Source: Clostridia bacterium (GTDB taxonomy: Bacteria; Bacillota; Clostridia; Christensenellales; Aristaeellaceae). From it: a stretch of DNA of 9,629 nucleotides. A program made the position numbers and the translations under genes. Below are positions 1-6,600 of the stretch, piece after piece (the stretch's first letter is position 1; each line of letters begins with the position of its first letter). The stretch lies in NCBI GenBank assembly GCA_017412445.1, contig JAFPYA010000337.1, positions 1-9,629 of the forward strand, given 5' to 3'. The notes under the pieces were generated by a model. The model made no database searches. It saw nothing but the letters and a program-made list of their open reading frames with translations, and was not told the DNA's origin.

Positions 1-585
1 CTGGGGATGGCAGGCCACGGCGATTGCGATAACGACCCTCTGGCGCATGCCGCCCGAGAACTCGTGGGGGTACTGCTTATAGCGGCGGGCGGGCTCGGGT
101 ATGCCCACGCTCTCAAGTATCCTGAGCGTCTCCTGATAGGCCGCCCTGCCCCTGAGACCCTGATGCAGCTCCACGCTCTCGCGTATCTGATAGCCTATGG
201 TCTTGAGCGGGTTGAGGCTCATCATGGGGTCCTGAGTGACCATGGCGATCTTCTTGCCGCGAATTTTAAGCCAGTCCTTTTCGCTGTTTTGTACAAGGTC
301 CTTGCCGTCGTACATTATTGTGCCGTGGGTGATGGAGCCGTTTTTGTCCAGCATGCCCACGAAGCACTTTGTAAACACGCTCTTGCCTGAGCCGCTCTCG
401 CCGACTATTGCCAGCGTCTCGCCCTCGTACAGGTCCAGCGAGGTGCGGCGTATGGCCACCAGCTTGTTGCCGCGCAGGGAGAAGGTGACCTCCACGTCGC
501 GGGCGGACAGAAGCGGCGGCTGGGAAAGGATTTGCTTTGCGCGCTCGTCAAAATTGACGGAGCTGTTTTTTATGTTTTCCAGCAT
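1..585 (-). CDS. oppD: Opp/Dpp-type ABC transporter ATP-binding subunit, N-terminal part (cut by window edge)
   Basis: This is the nucleotide-binding subunit that hydrolyses ATP on the cytoplasmic side to drive an oligopeptide-type importer. Only the first 195 codons are present; the frame is open to position 1. Visible in order: an unusual 25-residue N-terminal extension, Walker A GESGSGKS at residues 62-69, the Q-loop TQDP at 117-120 followed by the family pattern MMSLNP, and the ABC signature FSGGMRQR at 176-183. Walker B, the H-loop and the C-terminal oligopeptide-specific domain lie outside the window. The ATG at 585-583 is preceded by AAGGAGGGG with a 6-base spacer, and this site overlaps the TAA of the upstream permease gene, which indicates translational coupling. 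TQDPMMSLNP is typical of OppD/DppD, and OppD is favoured over OppF from its position directly after OppC. An OppF partner would be expected further left. The substrate cannot be told from this subunit. Confidence 0.93.
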   Translation of the reverse strand, partial: MLENIKNSSVNFDERAKQILSQPPLLSARDVEVTFSLRGNKLVAIRRTSLDLYEGETLAIVGESGSGKSVFTKCFVGMLDKNGSITHGTIMYDGKDLVQNSEKDWLKIRGKKIAMVTQDPMMSLNPLKTIGYQIRESVELHQGLRGRAAYQETLRILESVGIPEPARRYKQYPHEFSGGMRQRVVIAIAVACHPQ

Positions 586-599
586 TCAAATCCCCTCCT

Positions 600-1649
600 T
601 TACACATGATTGCGCGGGTCGCAGGCGTCCGAGAACGCGTTGCCCACGAGGTAGAACGTGATGGTTATTATGGACACTATCGCCGCGGGGAACCACAGAA
701 GGTGCTGCGCGTTGGGATAGGCGTCCTTTGCCGCGGTCAGAAGCAGACCCAGCGCGGGCTTGGTTATATCCATAAGGCCGAGGTAGCTCAGCGTGGTCTC
801 GTAGGCGATTGTGCCGGGGATGGCGAGCGCCATTCTGAGGATTATAACGCTGACCAGGTACGGGAATATGTTTTTGAACAGCACGCGCCAAAGCCCGGTG
901 CCAAGGCAGCGGGAGGCCAAGTTGTACTCGCGGTCGCGGTACATAAACACGAGGTTTCTTACGTTTCTCGCGGTGGCCAGCCAACCGAACAGCACCATCG
1001 CTATGCCCATCGTAATCATGGACTTGCCCACCATGAGCGCGATAAGCGTCATGTATATGATGGTGGGGATGTTGTCTATAAGGTTGTAAAGCTCGGTAAA
1101 GAAGCGGTCGAGCTTGCGCACGTAGCCCCACACGAGGCCTATGACCAGCCCCAGAAACACCTGCGCGGCGGAAACCGTCACGGCCAGAAGTATGGAGGCG
1201 CGGGTGGCGTACCAGCAGCGCGACCAGTAGTCAAGGCCGTTGCCGTCGGTGCCGAACCAGAATTCGGCGCTGGGGCCCTGATAGGTGTTGAGCATGTTGC
1301 TCTTCATGTTTATGTCGTACTTGCCTATCCAGCCCGCAACGAACGTAAATATGAACAGCGCCACGAATATAATCGACATTATGACCGCGGGCTTCTTCTT
1401 TAAGAAGTTCTGCCACACGCTCTTCCAGTAGCTGTAGTTTGAATAGCCTACGCGCTCCGCCTCCTGAGGGTGGTACTCGGCGATTTCAAACAGCTGCTTT
1501 TCGGGCATCTGCCAGCGGCTGGCGGGGTACGCGCGTCCCTTGGGGCGCTCCCAATGGGGATTGTCGTCTATCTTTGCGGGATCGACGGTAAGGTCGACAC
1601 TGGGCTTCTGCAATTCCTCAATCGTCTTTTGCTTGGTCTTGTTGGACAT
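600..1649 (-). CDS. oppC: Oligopeptide-type ABC transporter permease, OppC-like
   Basis: Membrane subunit of the importer, 349 residues, pairing with the OppB-type subunit to form the translocation channel. The first membrane segment is at about 87-108. It is followed by the family pattern FGTDGNGLDYWSR (132-144), which matches the FGTDxxGRDxxSR signature of OppC/DppC. Further membrane segments lie at about 153-175, 190-225, 264-288 and 318-338. The cytoplasmic EAA loop that contacts the ATPase is at about 240-262 (REYNLASRCLG followed by the LFKNIFP motif). The C-terminus SDACDPR is the usual DxLDPR ending. The 85-residue hydrophilic N-terminus is longer than in most OppC proteins. The ATG at 1649-1647 overlaps the stop of the upstream gene as TGATG and has AAAGGAGGG at 1667-1659 with a 9-base spacer. 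Family assignment is firm; peptide specificity is inferred. Confidence 0.95.
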   Translation of the reverse strand: MSNKTKQKTIEELQKPSVDLTVDPAKIDDNPHWERPKGRAYPASRWQMPEKQLFEIAEYHPQEAERVGYSNYSYWKSVWQNFLKKKPAVIMSIIFVALFIFTFVAGWIGKYDINMKSNMLNTYQGPSAEFWFGTDGNGLDYWSRCWYATRASILLAVTVSAAQVFLGLVIGLVWGYVRKLDRFFTELYNLIDNIPTIIYMTLIALMVGKSMITMGIAMVLFGWLATARNVRNLVFMYRDREYNLASRCLGTGLWRVLFKNIFPYLVSVIILRMALAIPGTIAYETTLSYLGLMDITKPALGLLLTAAKDAYPNAQHLLWFPAAIVSIITITFYLVGNAFSDACDPRNHV

Positions 1650-3355
1650 CAGCGCACGCCCTCCTTTCCGGTCAGCTTGATTCTGGGATCGATTATGGTC
1701 ATGAGCAAATCGCCGAGGAACACGCCGAATATGCCCATCGTGGCGTAGAGCATCACTATGCCCTGCACGAGGTTCAGGTCGTTGCGGCTGATGGCGAAGG
1801 TGAGCTCGGGTCCCATGCCCGGGATGGAGAAGAACTTTTCAACCAGCAGCGAGCCGCCCACTGTGAGAAGTATTGAGTAGGGCAGGTACTGCGCCAGAGG
1901 CACGAACGCGTTTTTGAGCACGTGGCGGAACATCACCTGTCCGTCGCTGAGGCCCTTGAGCTTGGCAAGGCGTATGTAGTCCTTGTTCAGCTCATCCACC
2001 ATGTAGCGGCGCGTCCAGAGCATGTAGCCCGCGGTAGAGGCGACGCTAAGGCACACCACGGGCAGCACCTTTGTGAGCCAAGGCTTGGCGGCGTTGGCGT
2101 CGTAGCGCATGGGCAGACCCAGTATAGAGGCGCCCATCATCATGATTATGGTATATATGACCAGGCGCGGCACCGCGTTCACCAGCACCGTGTAGCCTGT
2201 GCCTATGGTGTCTATTACGCGGTTCTTGGCCTGAAGCACGCCCAGCACCACGCCCAGCACCAGCGAAATCGCCAGCGCTATAAGGCCGATTTCAAGCGAA
2301 GGGCCTATCTTCTGGCCGATTACGTCTATAACGTACTGGCCCTTTTCGAGGCGGATGCTCTTGCCCAAGTTGAACGCCGCGTACACGTAGGTGTCCTCGT
2401 CGCCGATGCCCTCAAAGGGATCGTCGCCGGAAAGGCGCGCAAAGAGGTATTTGAAGAAGGGCACCGTGTGCTCCTCGGCCTTTTTGTTTACGTCCACGTT
2501 CACGAAGGTCTCGGTGTCGTCGAGCTTGAGCGCCACGCGCTTTATGCTCTTGCCCACGGTGACCTCGTACACGCTTTCGCCCTCTGCGGCGCTTTCGCCC
2601 TCGCCAAGCACGCGATAGTCGCGCTGCGCGATCTGCACGGACAGCGTGATTTTCGCGCTGCCGGCGGTCTCGTCGTCGTTGACCTTCACCAGCACGCTGC
2701 GGGTGACGGTCTCTTCGCCCAGCATCGTGGAGGCTTCAAACGCCGTGTAGCCCTCGGGTACAGCGTCGTCCTCGCCCAGTATGCTGCATTCCTTTTTGAC
2801 GAACAGCAGATCGTTTTCGAGGTACGCGTCCTTGGTGCTCACGCCCTCGCCCGTGGCCTTGGAGATGTAGACCTCCTTCTTTGTGCCGGTCACCACGTCC
2901 TTGGCCTTTATCTTGGTCCAGTTGTCCTTGTCCTCCGGCTTGCCGGCGAGATATTCCTTTGAAATGTAGACCTCGGCGCTGAACTGCTCCACGTTGGCCT
3001 TGTTGACCATTATCGGCGTCTCGGCGCGGTACTCAATCAGGCTGCCGTAGAAGTCCACCAGCTGCGCAAGGCTCGAGCGCTTCACGTAGCCGGTGCCGTC
3101 GAGGCAGTTGGTACACTTGACCGATTCGCCGTTTTCATCCGTTACTTTGCCAGAGCCTCCGCACACGGGGCAGGTCTTCATCATGCCCAGACGCGCGAGC
3201 TTGGAGTTTTTCTGGGTCTCGGTGAACTTTATAAGCTCATCCTCGGTAAAGAAATAGTCGGTGGGCATCAGGCGCAAAAGCAGAAACACTATGTTCACGA
3301 CCAAAAGAATCGTGACCAGTGACAGCAAAAAGCGCTTGACGATGTATTTGGCCAT
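1649..3355 (-). CDS. oppB: OppB-like ABC transporter permease with large external insertion carrying a CxxCxGxG cysteine knuckle
   Basis: Channel subunit of the importer, 568 residues against a usual 300-350. Membrane segment 1 is at about 8-28 and the remaining ones at about 351-376, 384-412, 430-447, 490-509 and 531-556. The EAA loop is at 459-484 (DYIRLAKLKGLS, then HVLKNAF), and the protein ends with the usual IDPR pattern at 555-558. Between segments 1 and 2 sit two additions. One is a four-cysteine module (CPVCGGSG at 62-69 and CTNCLDGTG at 81-89) resembling the DnaJ zinc-finger knuckle. The other is a roughly 190-residue acidic, beta-rich stretch (about 107-297). The normal loop resumes at VPFFKYL and LGKSIR. 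I chose ATG 3355-3353 over an in-frame GTG at 3364 because AGGAG (3368-3364) lies 8 bases before the ATG but overlaps the GTG. OppB membership is certain; the role of the insert is unknown. Confidence 0.95.
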   Translation of the reverse strand: MAKYIVKRFLLSLVTILLVVNIVFLLLRLMPTDYFFTEDELIKFTETQKNSKLARLGMMKTCPVCGGSGKVTDENGESVKCTNCLDGTGYVKRSSLAQLVDFYGSLIEYRAETPIMVNKANVEQFSAEVYISKEYLAGKPEDKDNWTKIKAKDVVTGTKKEVYISKATGEGVSTKDAYLENDLLFVKKECSILGEDDAVPEGYTAFEASTMLGEETVTRSVLVKVNDDETAGSAKITLSVQIAQRDYRVLGEGESAAEGESVYEVTVGKSIKRVALKLDDTETFVNVDVNKKAEEHTVPFFKYLFARLSGDDPFEGIGDEDTYVYAAFNLGKSIRLEKGQYVIDVIGQKIGPSLEIGLIALAISLVLGVVLGVLQAKNRVIDTIGTGYTVLVNAVPRLVIYTIIMMMGASILGLPMRYDANAAKPWLTKVLPVVCLSVASTAGYMLWTRRYMVDELNKDYIRLAKLKGLSDGQVMFRHVLKNAFVPLAQYLPYSILLTVGGSLLVEKFFSIPGMGPELTFAISRNDLNLVQGIVMLYATMGIFGVFLGDLLMTIIDPRIKLTGKEGVR

Positions 3356-3363
3356 CTTTTGCA

Positions 3364-3368
3364 CTCCT
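3364..3368 (-). promoter_or_regulatory. Ribosome binding site deciding the oppB start
   Basis: On the minus strand AAAAAGGAG ends at 3364 and is followed by 8 bases and an ATG at 3355-3353. The upstream in-frame GTG at 3364-3362 shares its first G with this site, so it cannot be used efficiently. The motif could also pair with a CTCC just upstream (ctcc-aaaaa-ggag), which would give a weak 4-bp hairpin hiding the site. Confidence 0.7.
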
Positions 3369-3455
3369 TTTTGGAGGATTTACGGTGGGGGCCGTACCTC
3401 AGGGTCCTCCTTTAAGGGCCCTCACGTCCGGCTCTCTCCTGCAGATTAATTTAAA

Positions 3456-3486
3456 TCCGGGGCAATCCCGAGAGGACTGCCCCGGA
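3456..3486 (-). terminator. Intercistronic hairpin after the solute-binding protein gene (attenuator or mRNA-stabilising stem)
   Basis: TCCGGGGCA (3456-3464) and TGCCCCGGA (3478-3486) form a perfect 9-bp stem, and three more pairs are possible inside the 13-base loop (TCC/GGA). In the minus-strand direction the stem is followed by TTTAAATTAATC, a partly U-rich tail that looks like a leaky intrinsic terminator. It lies 17 bases after the stop of the binding-protein gene and 100 bases before oppB. Such hairpins are known between binding-protein and permease genes, where they allow more binding protein than permease to be made. That role is inferred here. Confidence 0.7.
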
Positions 3487-3503
3487 GGGTTTACGCTCCG
3501 AAA

Positions 3504-5414
3504 TTATTCGGCGGCGTACTCGGCGGCGTACTCAGCCATCTCTTCGGTGGTGATGGGATCGGTGTAGGCCTCCCAATCCACGTAGCGGTAGCCCTGCATG
3601 CCGTACATGCTGTAAACCTTGGTGTAGTTGTTGATCTTGGTCAGTTCCCAGCTTACCTCGTAGGAGCAGGGGATGACCAGCGCGTGGTTCAGGAAGCAGG
3701 CTTCGGCCTTGGCGAACGCGGCGTAGCGGGCATCGATGTCATTGGTGATGGCCTTGGCTTCCACTACCAGATCGGTAAACTCCTGGTAAGCGGCGATCAG
3801 GTCGGGATCGGTGGCGTCGTTGCAGTTGCTGTAGGCGTTGGCGTAGTAGGCCTGAGGATCGTTGTAGGTTTCCTGACCGAGGAAGTTGATGGGATCGGCG
3901 AAGTCAGCGCCCCAGCCGTTGATGTAGAAGGAAGCCTTGCGGGGCTTGCGCACTTCATTGGCGAGGGAGGAGACGTAGGTGTTGGTCTTGAGCACCACGT
4001 AGTCGCTGCCCAGGCAATCGGCGAACAGGTCCTCGAGCACCTTGGCGGTCTGAGCTGCCACGGTGGAGTTGCCCGCGATGTAGTAGTCAAACTGTACCGG
4101 GAAGGTGACGCCGGCGGCGGTCAGCTCCTCGATGGCAGCAGCCTTATACTGGGCGGCCAGCTCGGGATTGACGCGGTTGTAGGTGGTGGAATCATATTCC
4201 ATGCCCAGCTCGGCCAGCACCAGCTTGGTGTAATCGGTGCCGTCGGAGGTGAAGGCGACGCCGTTGCCGGTGTAGACGTAGTTCTGGCAGGCCTGAGGAT
4301 TGATGGCGTTGGTTCTGGCCAGGTAGTTGGTCAGATCGAGGCAGTAGTACAGGCTCTTGCGGAAGTTCTCGTTGGCGATGGCCTTGTTCCAGTTTTCATC
4401 GGGGGTCTCGCCGTCTTCGAGGTTCTTGTTGTATACCAGGTGGATCTGGTAGGAGTACTTGGTGGGACGGGCCTCGACCAGCTGGTCGTGGTAGGGGTTG
4501 GTCTCGTCCTCGTAGATCTCCATCAGAGTGGAGGATTCGAGGGATACGTGATCCAGCTCGCCCTGGGTGTAGAGCTGATAAGCGACGGCGACGGACTCGA
4601 CCATCTTGATGGTGACGGTGTCGAAGCGCTCGCAGTTCTCATCGTTCCAGTAGTTGGGGCTCTTGGTGAGCACCTTCTGGTTCTGGTTTACGAAGTAGGT
4701 GACGGTGTAGGGGCCGGAATACCACATGTTCTCCCAGGTGATATCCTTGTAGCCCTGTACGCCGACCAGCGCTACCAGATCAGCAGACAGCGGATACAGG
4801 CAGTTGTAGGTGGCCACAGAGGGGAAGTAAGGCAGGCTGTCTACCAAAGTGTAGGTGATGGTGCCGGCCTCGTCGTCAACCGCGATGCCCACCATTTCGG
4901 CGAACTTGCCGGAGGCGTCCAGCGCGAAAGCGGCTTCCTCGCCCTCGGACTCGGTCAGCGCCTTGGTGTACTCATAGTAATCGTTGGCGCCAGCGATCAT
5001 CTCGGCAGGCATGGAAACGTTGTAGGAGTCGTTCTTGGCGTAGTTGAGCACCCACTCAAGGCCGGTGGCCCAGTCGGACGCCTTGACGTCAGCGCGATAT
5101 TCGCCGTCCTTGGTGAACCAGGTCATGCCCTCGTTGAGCACGAAGGTCCAGGTCAGACCGCCGTCTTCGGTATAATATTCCTTGGCGGCGTTGGGCTTGA
5201 GGTTGCCGTGGTTGTCGTTGGTCAGAAGACCGTCGATCAGGTTGCACAGCACGTTCAGGTCAGCGGCGGCCTGAGAATAGTGTATGTTCCAGGTCTCCAG
5301 CTCACGGGCCTGCGTCTCATAGGTGTTGAGGTTGGCCAGATAGTCGGCGTTCGCGATGGATGCGACGGACAGAACCATGACCAGTGCCAAAACGATAGCA
5401 AGCAGTTTCTTCAT
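3504..5414 (-). CDS. oppA: Family 5 (oligopeptide-type) extracellular solute-binding protein, without lipobox
   Basis: Ligand-capturing protein of the importer, 636 residues, first gene of the operon. A signal peptide is clear (MKKLLAIVLALVMVLSVASI, then ANA before DY), with a probable type I cleavage after residue 23. No cysteine stands at the cleavage region, so it is not an ordinary lipoprotein. SBP_bac_5 hallmarks are the early DLNVLCNLIDGLLTND segment, LTWTFVLNEGMTWFTKDG (87-104), DWATGLEWVLN (114-124) and a late WGADFADPINFL segment typical of the peptide-binding clade. The C-terminus ends with a short repeated EYAAEYAAE. ATG 5414-5412 follows AAAGGAAG with a 6-base spacer. Spot checks show mostly ATC for Ile, unlike the ATA-rich secreted-protein gene to the right, consistent with high expression. 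Peptide is the likeliest ligand, but family 5 also binds other compounds, so the symbol is a family-level label. Confidence 0.92.
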   Translation of the reverse strand: MKKLLAIVLALVMVLSVASIANADYLANLNTYETQARELETWNIHYSQAAADLNVLCNLIDGLLTNDNHGNLKPNAAKEYYTEDGGLTWTFVLNEGMTWFTKDGEYRADVKASDWATGLEWVLNYAKNDSYNVSMPAEMIAGANDYYEYTKALTESEGEEAAFALDASGKFAEMVGIAVDDEAGTITYTLVDSLPYFPSVATYNCLYPLSADLVALVGVQGYKDITWENMWYSGPYTVTYFVNQNQKVLTKSPNYWNDENCERFDTVTIKMVESVAVAYQLYTQGELDHVSLESSTLMEIYEDETNPYHDQLVEARPTKYSYQIHLVYNKNLEDGETPDENWNKAIANENFRKSLYYCLDLTNYLARTNAINPQACQNYVYTGNGVAFTSDGTDYTKLVLAELGMEYDSTTYNRVNPELAAQYKAAAIEELTAAGVTFPVQFDYYIAGNSTVAAQTAKVLEDLFADCLGSDYVVLKTNTYVSSLANEVRKPRKASFYINGWGADFADPINFLGQETYNDPQAYYANAYSNCNDATDPDLIAAYQEFTDLVVEAKAITNDIDARYAAFAKAEACFLNHALVIPCSYEVSWELTKINNYTKVYSMYGMQGYRYVDWEAYTDPITTEEMAEYAAEYAAE

Positions 5415-5436
5415 AGCGTTCTTCCTTTCTTATAAT

Positions 5437-5486
5437 ATGGGCGTTTTGCCCATGCTTTTGCAAAATGCGTACAGGCTGCCCCGTAC
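5437..5486 (-). promoter_or_regulatory. Stem-loops in the 5' leader of the binding-protein mRNA
   Basis: Two hairpins can form in the roughly 80-base leader. One has a 6-bp stem, ATGGGC (5437-5442) with GCCCAT (5448-5453) and a 5-base loop. The other, at 5469-5486, has GTAC ends, a G-U pair and two G-C pairs around a GCAG loop. A self-complementary TTTTGCAAAA (5456-5465) lies between them. They sit between the promoter and the ribosome binding site. I do not recognise a known riboswitch; they may simply stabilise the transcript. Confidence 0.4.
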
Positions 5487-5502
5487 ACATATGACGAATA
5501 AT

Positions 5503-5531
5503 ATTATAATTATAATCGGGTAAAATTGCAA
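5503..5531 (-). promoter_or_regulatory. Sigma-A-type promoter of the importer operon
   Basis: On the minus strand TTGCAA (5531-5526) is followed after 17 bases by TATAAT (5508-5503). A second TATAAT directly precedes it (5514-5509), giving a tandem -10. Transcription would begin near 5496, leaving a leader of about 82 bases before the ATG at 5414. Flanking DNA is very AT-rich, as is usual for strong promoters in this group. The exact start site is predicted, not shown. Confidence 0.75.
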
Positions 5532-5592
5532 GTCCCTATGACACATTTATTCATATTTTATCATTTTTTAATATTATTTCGGCGTTTTAGGA

Positions 5593-5616
5593 TTGTACAA
5601 GCTTCAAATTGTTCAA
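5593..5616. repeat. Pair of 8-bp near-identical motifs upstream of the operon promoter
   Basis: TTGTACAA (5593-5600, itself a perfect palindrome) and TTGTTCAA (5609-5616) lie 16 bp apart centre to centre, about 60-90 bp upstream of the importer -35 box. The spacing and palindromic shape would fit a regulator binding site. AT-rich DNA makes such matches by chance, so confidence is low. Confidence 0.3.
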
Positions 5617-5627
5617 TTTTTAACACT

Positions 5628-5657
5628 TTAAAACAATAAAAACGCGGCTGTCGCCGC
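5628..5657 (-). terminator. Intrinsic terminator of the two-TM membrane protein gene
   Basis: On the minus strand the stem GCGGC-GACA-GCCGC (5657-5644) is followed by GTTTTTATTGTTTT. The 5-bp GC-only stem with tetraloop and U-rich tail fits a Rho-independent terminator. It lies 84 bases downstream of the stop at 5742 and separates that gene from the importer operon promoter. Confidence 0.7.
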
Positions 5658-5681
5658 ATTGGCAAGGATATTTATGCAATT

Positions 5682-5714
5682 TTTCCCTCCCCTGTTTATA
5701 AAAGGGGAGGGAAA
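5682..5714. repeat. Perfect 11-bp inverted repeat, role unknown
   Basis: TTTCCCTCCCC (5682-5692) and GGGGAGGGAAA (5704-5714) pair perfectly around an 11-base AT-rich loop. Neither strand has a T-run directly after the stem, so it is not a classical terminator, although it lies in the 3' region of the membrane protein gene. It could be a dispersed palindromic element or an mRNA 3'-end stabiliser; one copy cannot decide. Confidence 0.6.
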
Positions 5715-5741
5715 GCGCTGCCGCAGGTTTTTTTCCTGTCT

Positions 5742-6374
5742 TTACGCGCAGTACTTTGTCATGCGGCTGAAGCGTCCAAGGAGCTGAAGCTCGCGGAGCA
5801 GTTTTATTATGCCAACGGCGAGCAGCGCGCCTCCCATGCCCATAAAGGCGGTGCCGACGTAGCTGCGCTCTTCGGCCTCGTTCTCAATGCTCGTTGCGAC
5901 ATCGCTGAACCTGCTGCTTATTATGCTGTATTCCTCGGTTTGCTCATTAAGCGCATCGCGCATACCGTCGCTTTGGCCGTAGTAGGCGACCAGCAAATCG
6001 AAGTCCTCCCACTGACTGTTCCAGCTTTCTTCATTGCGTTTGCGCTCCTCGCGCCAAAAAGCCCTTGTGCGCGCGTCCTCGGCCTTGGCCTCGATCTGCA
6101 TTTGAGCGATGGCAAGATCGACCATCTGGTACTCGTAGTGCAAATCCGAATATATATGATACTGCCTGACCGCGTCCTTGTACCTGGCGCTTCTTAGCTG
6201 CGCGCCGCTGATCAGCGCCTCCGTAAGGCCGAACAGGAAGGCCGCGATACCAAGGATAATGAAAACTCGCGTGAAAAAGCCCACCCGCCTTGCGCACCCG
6301 GCGCCTGTCTTTTTGACATAAGCGGATTTCTTACCGTTTAAGGTGAAGTGGAGAGTATAAAAATCGTTCATCAT
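5742..6374 (-). CDS. Unrecognised membrane protein: two TM segments flanking a charged helical region
   Basis: I do not recognise a family. The 210-residue product has a 32-residue basic N-terminus, a membrane segment at about 36-55 (VFIILGIAAFLFGLTEALIS) and a polar, charge-rich, probably helical region of about 115 residues (58-172, many Glu, Arg, Gln and aromatic residues). A second membrane segment lies at about 174-193, followed by a short basic tail. By the positive-inside rule both ends are probably cytoplasmic and the helical region external, like a small sensor or scaffold, but no catalytic or signalling motif is visible. ATG 6374-6372 (followed at once by another ATG) is preceded by GGGAGG with an 8-base spacer. 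A possible -10 TACAAT is at 6427-6422, with no convincing -35. The gene has its own terminator and is divergent from the GLUG-repeat gene. Confidence 0.85.
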   Translation of the reverse strand: MMNDFYTLHFTLNGKKSAYVKKTGAGCARRVGFFTRVFIILGIAAFLFGLTEALISGAQLRSARYKDAVRQYHIYSDLHYEYQMVDLAIAQMQIEAKAEDARTRAFWREERKRNEESWNSQWEDFDLLVAYYGQSDGMRDALNEQTEEYSIISSRFSDVATSIENEAEERSYVGTAFMGMGGALLAVGIIKLLRELQLLGRFSRMTKYCA

Positions 6375-6523
6375 CGTTTTGTCCTCCCTGATTTTTTGTC
6401 GTTGCTGTTTTCCTTTCGGTGATTGTATGATACCACAGCTTTAATGCCATCGCATCTACTGCCGGTAGACTGTTTGAGGTTTTTGGTTTTTTGCAGGCGC
6501 GCCCCGTTTTTCCGCCCCGCGAA

Positions 6524-6552
6524 TTGACAAAGAAATTCGGCTAATATATAAT
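6524..6552 (+). promoter_or_regulatory. Consensus sigma-A promoter of the GLUG-repeat gene
   Basis: TTGACA (6524-6529), a 17-base spacer and TATAAT (6547-6552) match the housekeeping consensus at every position. The start site is predicted near 6559, giving a leader of about 40 bases that ends in GGGAGG and a 6-base spacer before the ATG at 6601. The DNA between the two divergent genes (6396-6523) holds an imperfect palindrome at about 6454-6468 (TCTAC/GTAGA arms) and otherwise nothing I can name. Confidence 0.85.
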
Positions 6553-6600
6553 GACATTGACAGAATTTTTTGCCGTCATCCGGCCTGAGGGAGGAAAATA

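Noticed and set aside
3089..3172. A DnaJ gene or fragment, suggested by CxxCxGxG motifs
   Set aside because: The motifs lie in frame within an intact OppB permease with membrane segments on both sides; there is no J domain or other DnaJ part.
3362..3364. GTG start for oppB, three codons upstream
   Set aside because: The AGGAG ribosome binding site overlaps this GTG, while the ATG at 3355 has an ideal 8-base spacer.
3684..5435. Long open plus-strand frame (583 residues) antisense to the binding-protein gene
   Set aside because: It is Gly/Val-rich low-complexity translation from the codon bias of the real gene; it has no recognisable domain and the minus-strand product matches a known family throughout.
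6557..6562. Second TTGACA, possible second -35 box before the GLUG-repeat gene
   Set aside because: There is no -10-like hexamer 16-18 bases downstream; that region reads CATCCGGCC. The upstream TTGACA/TATAAT pair is complete.
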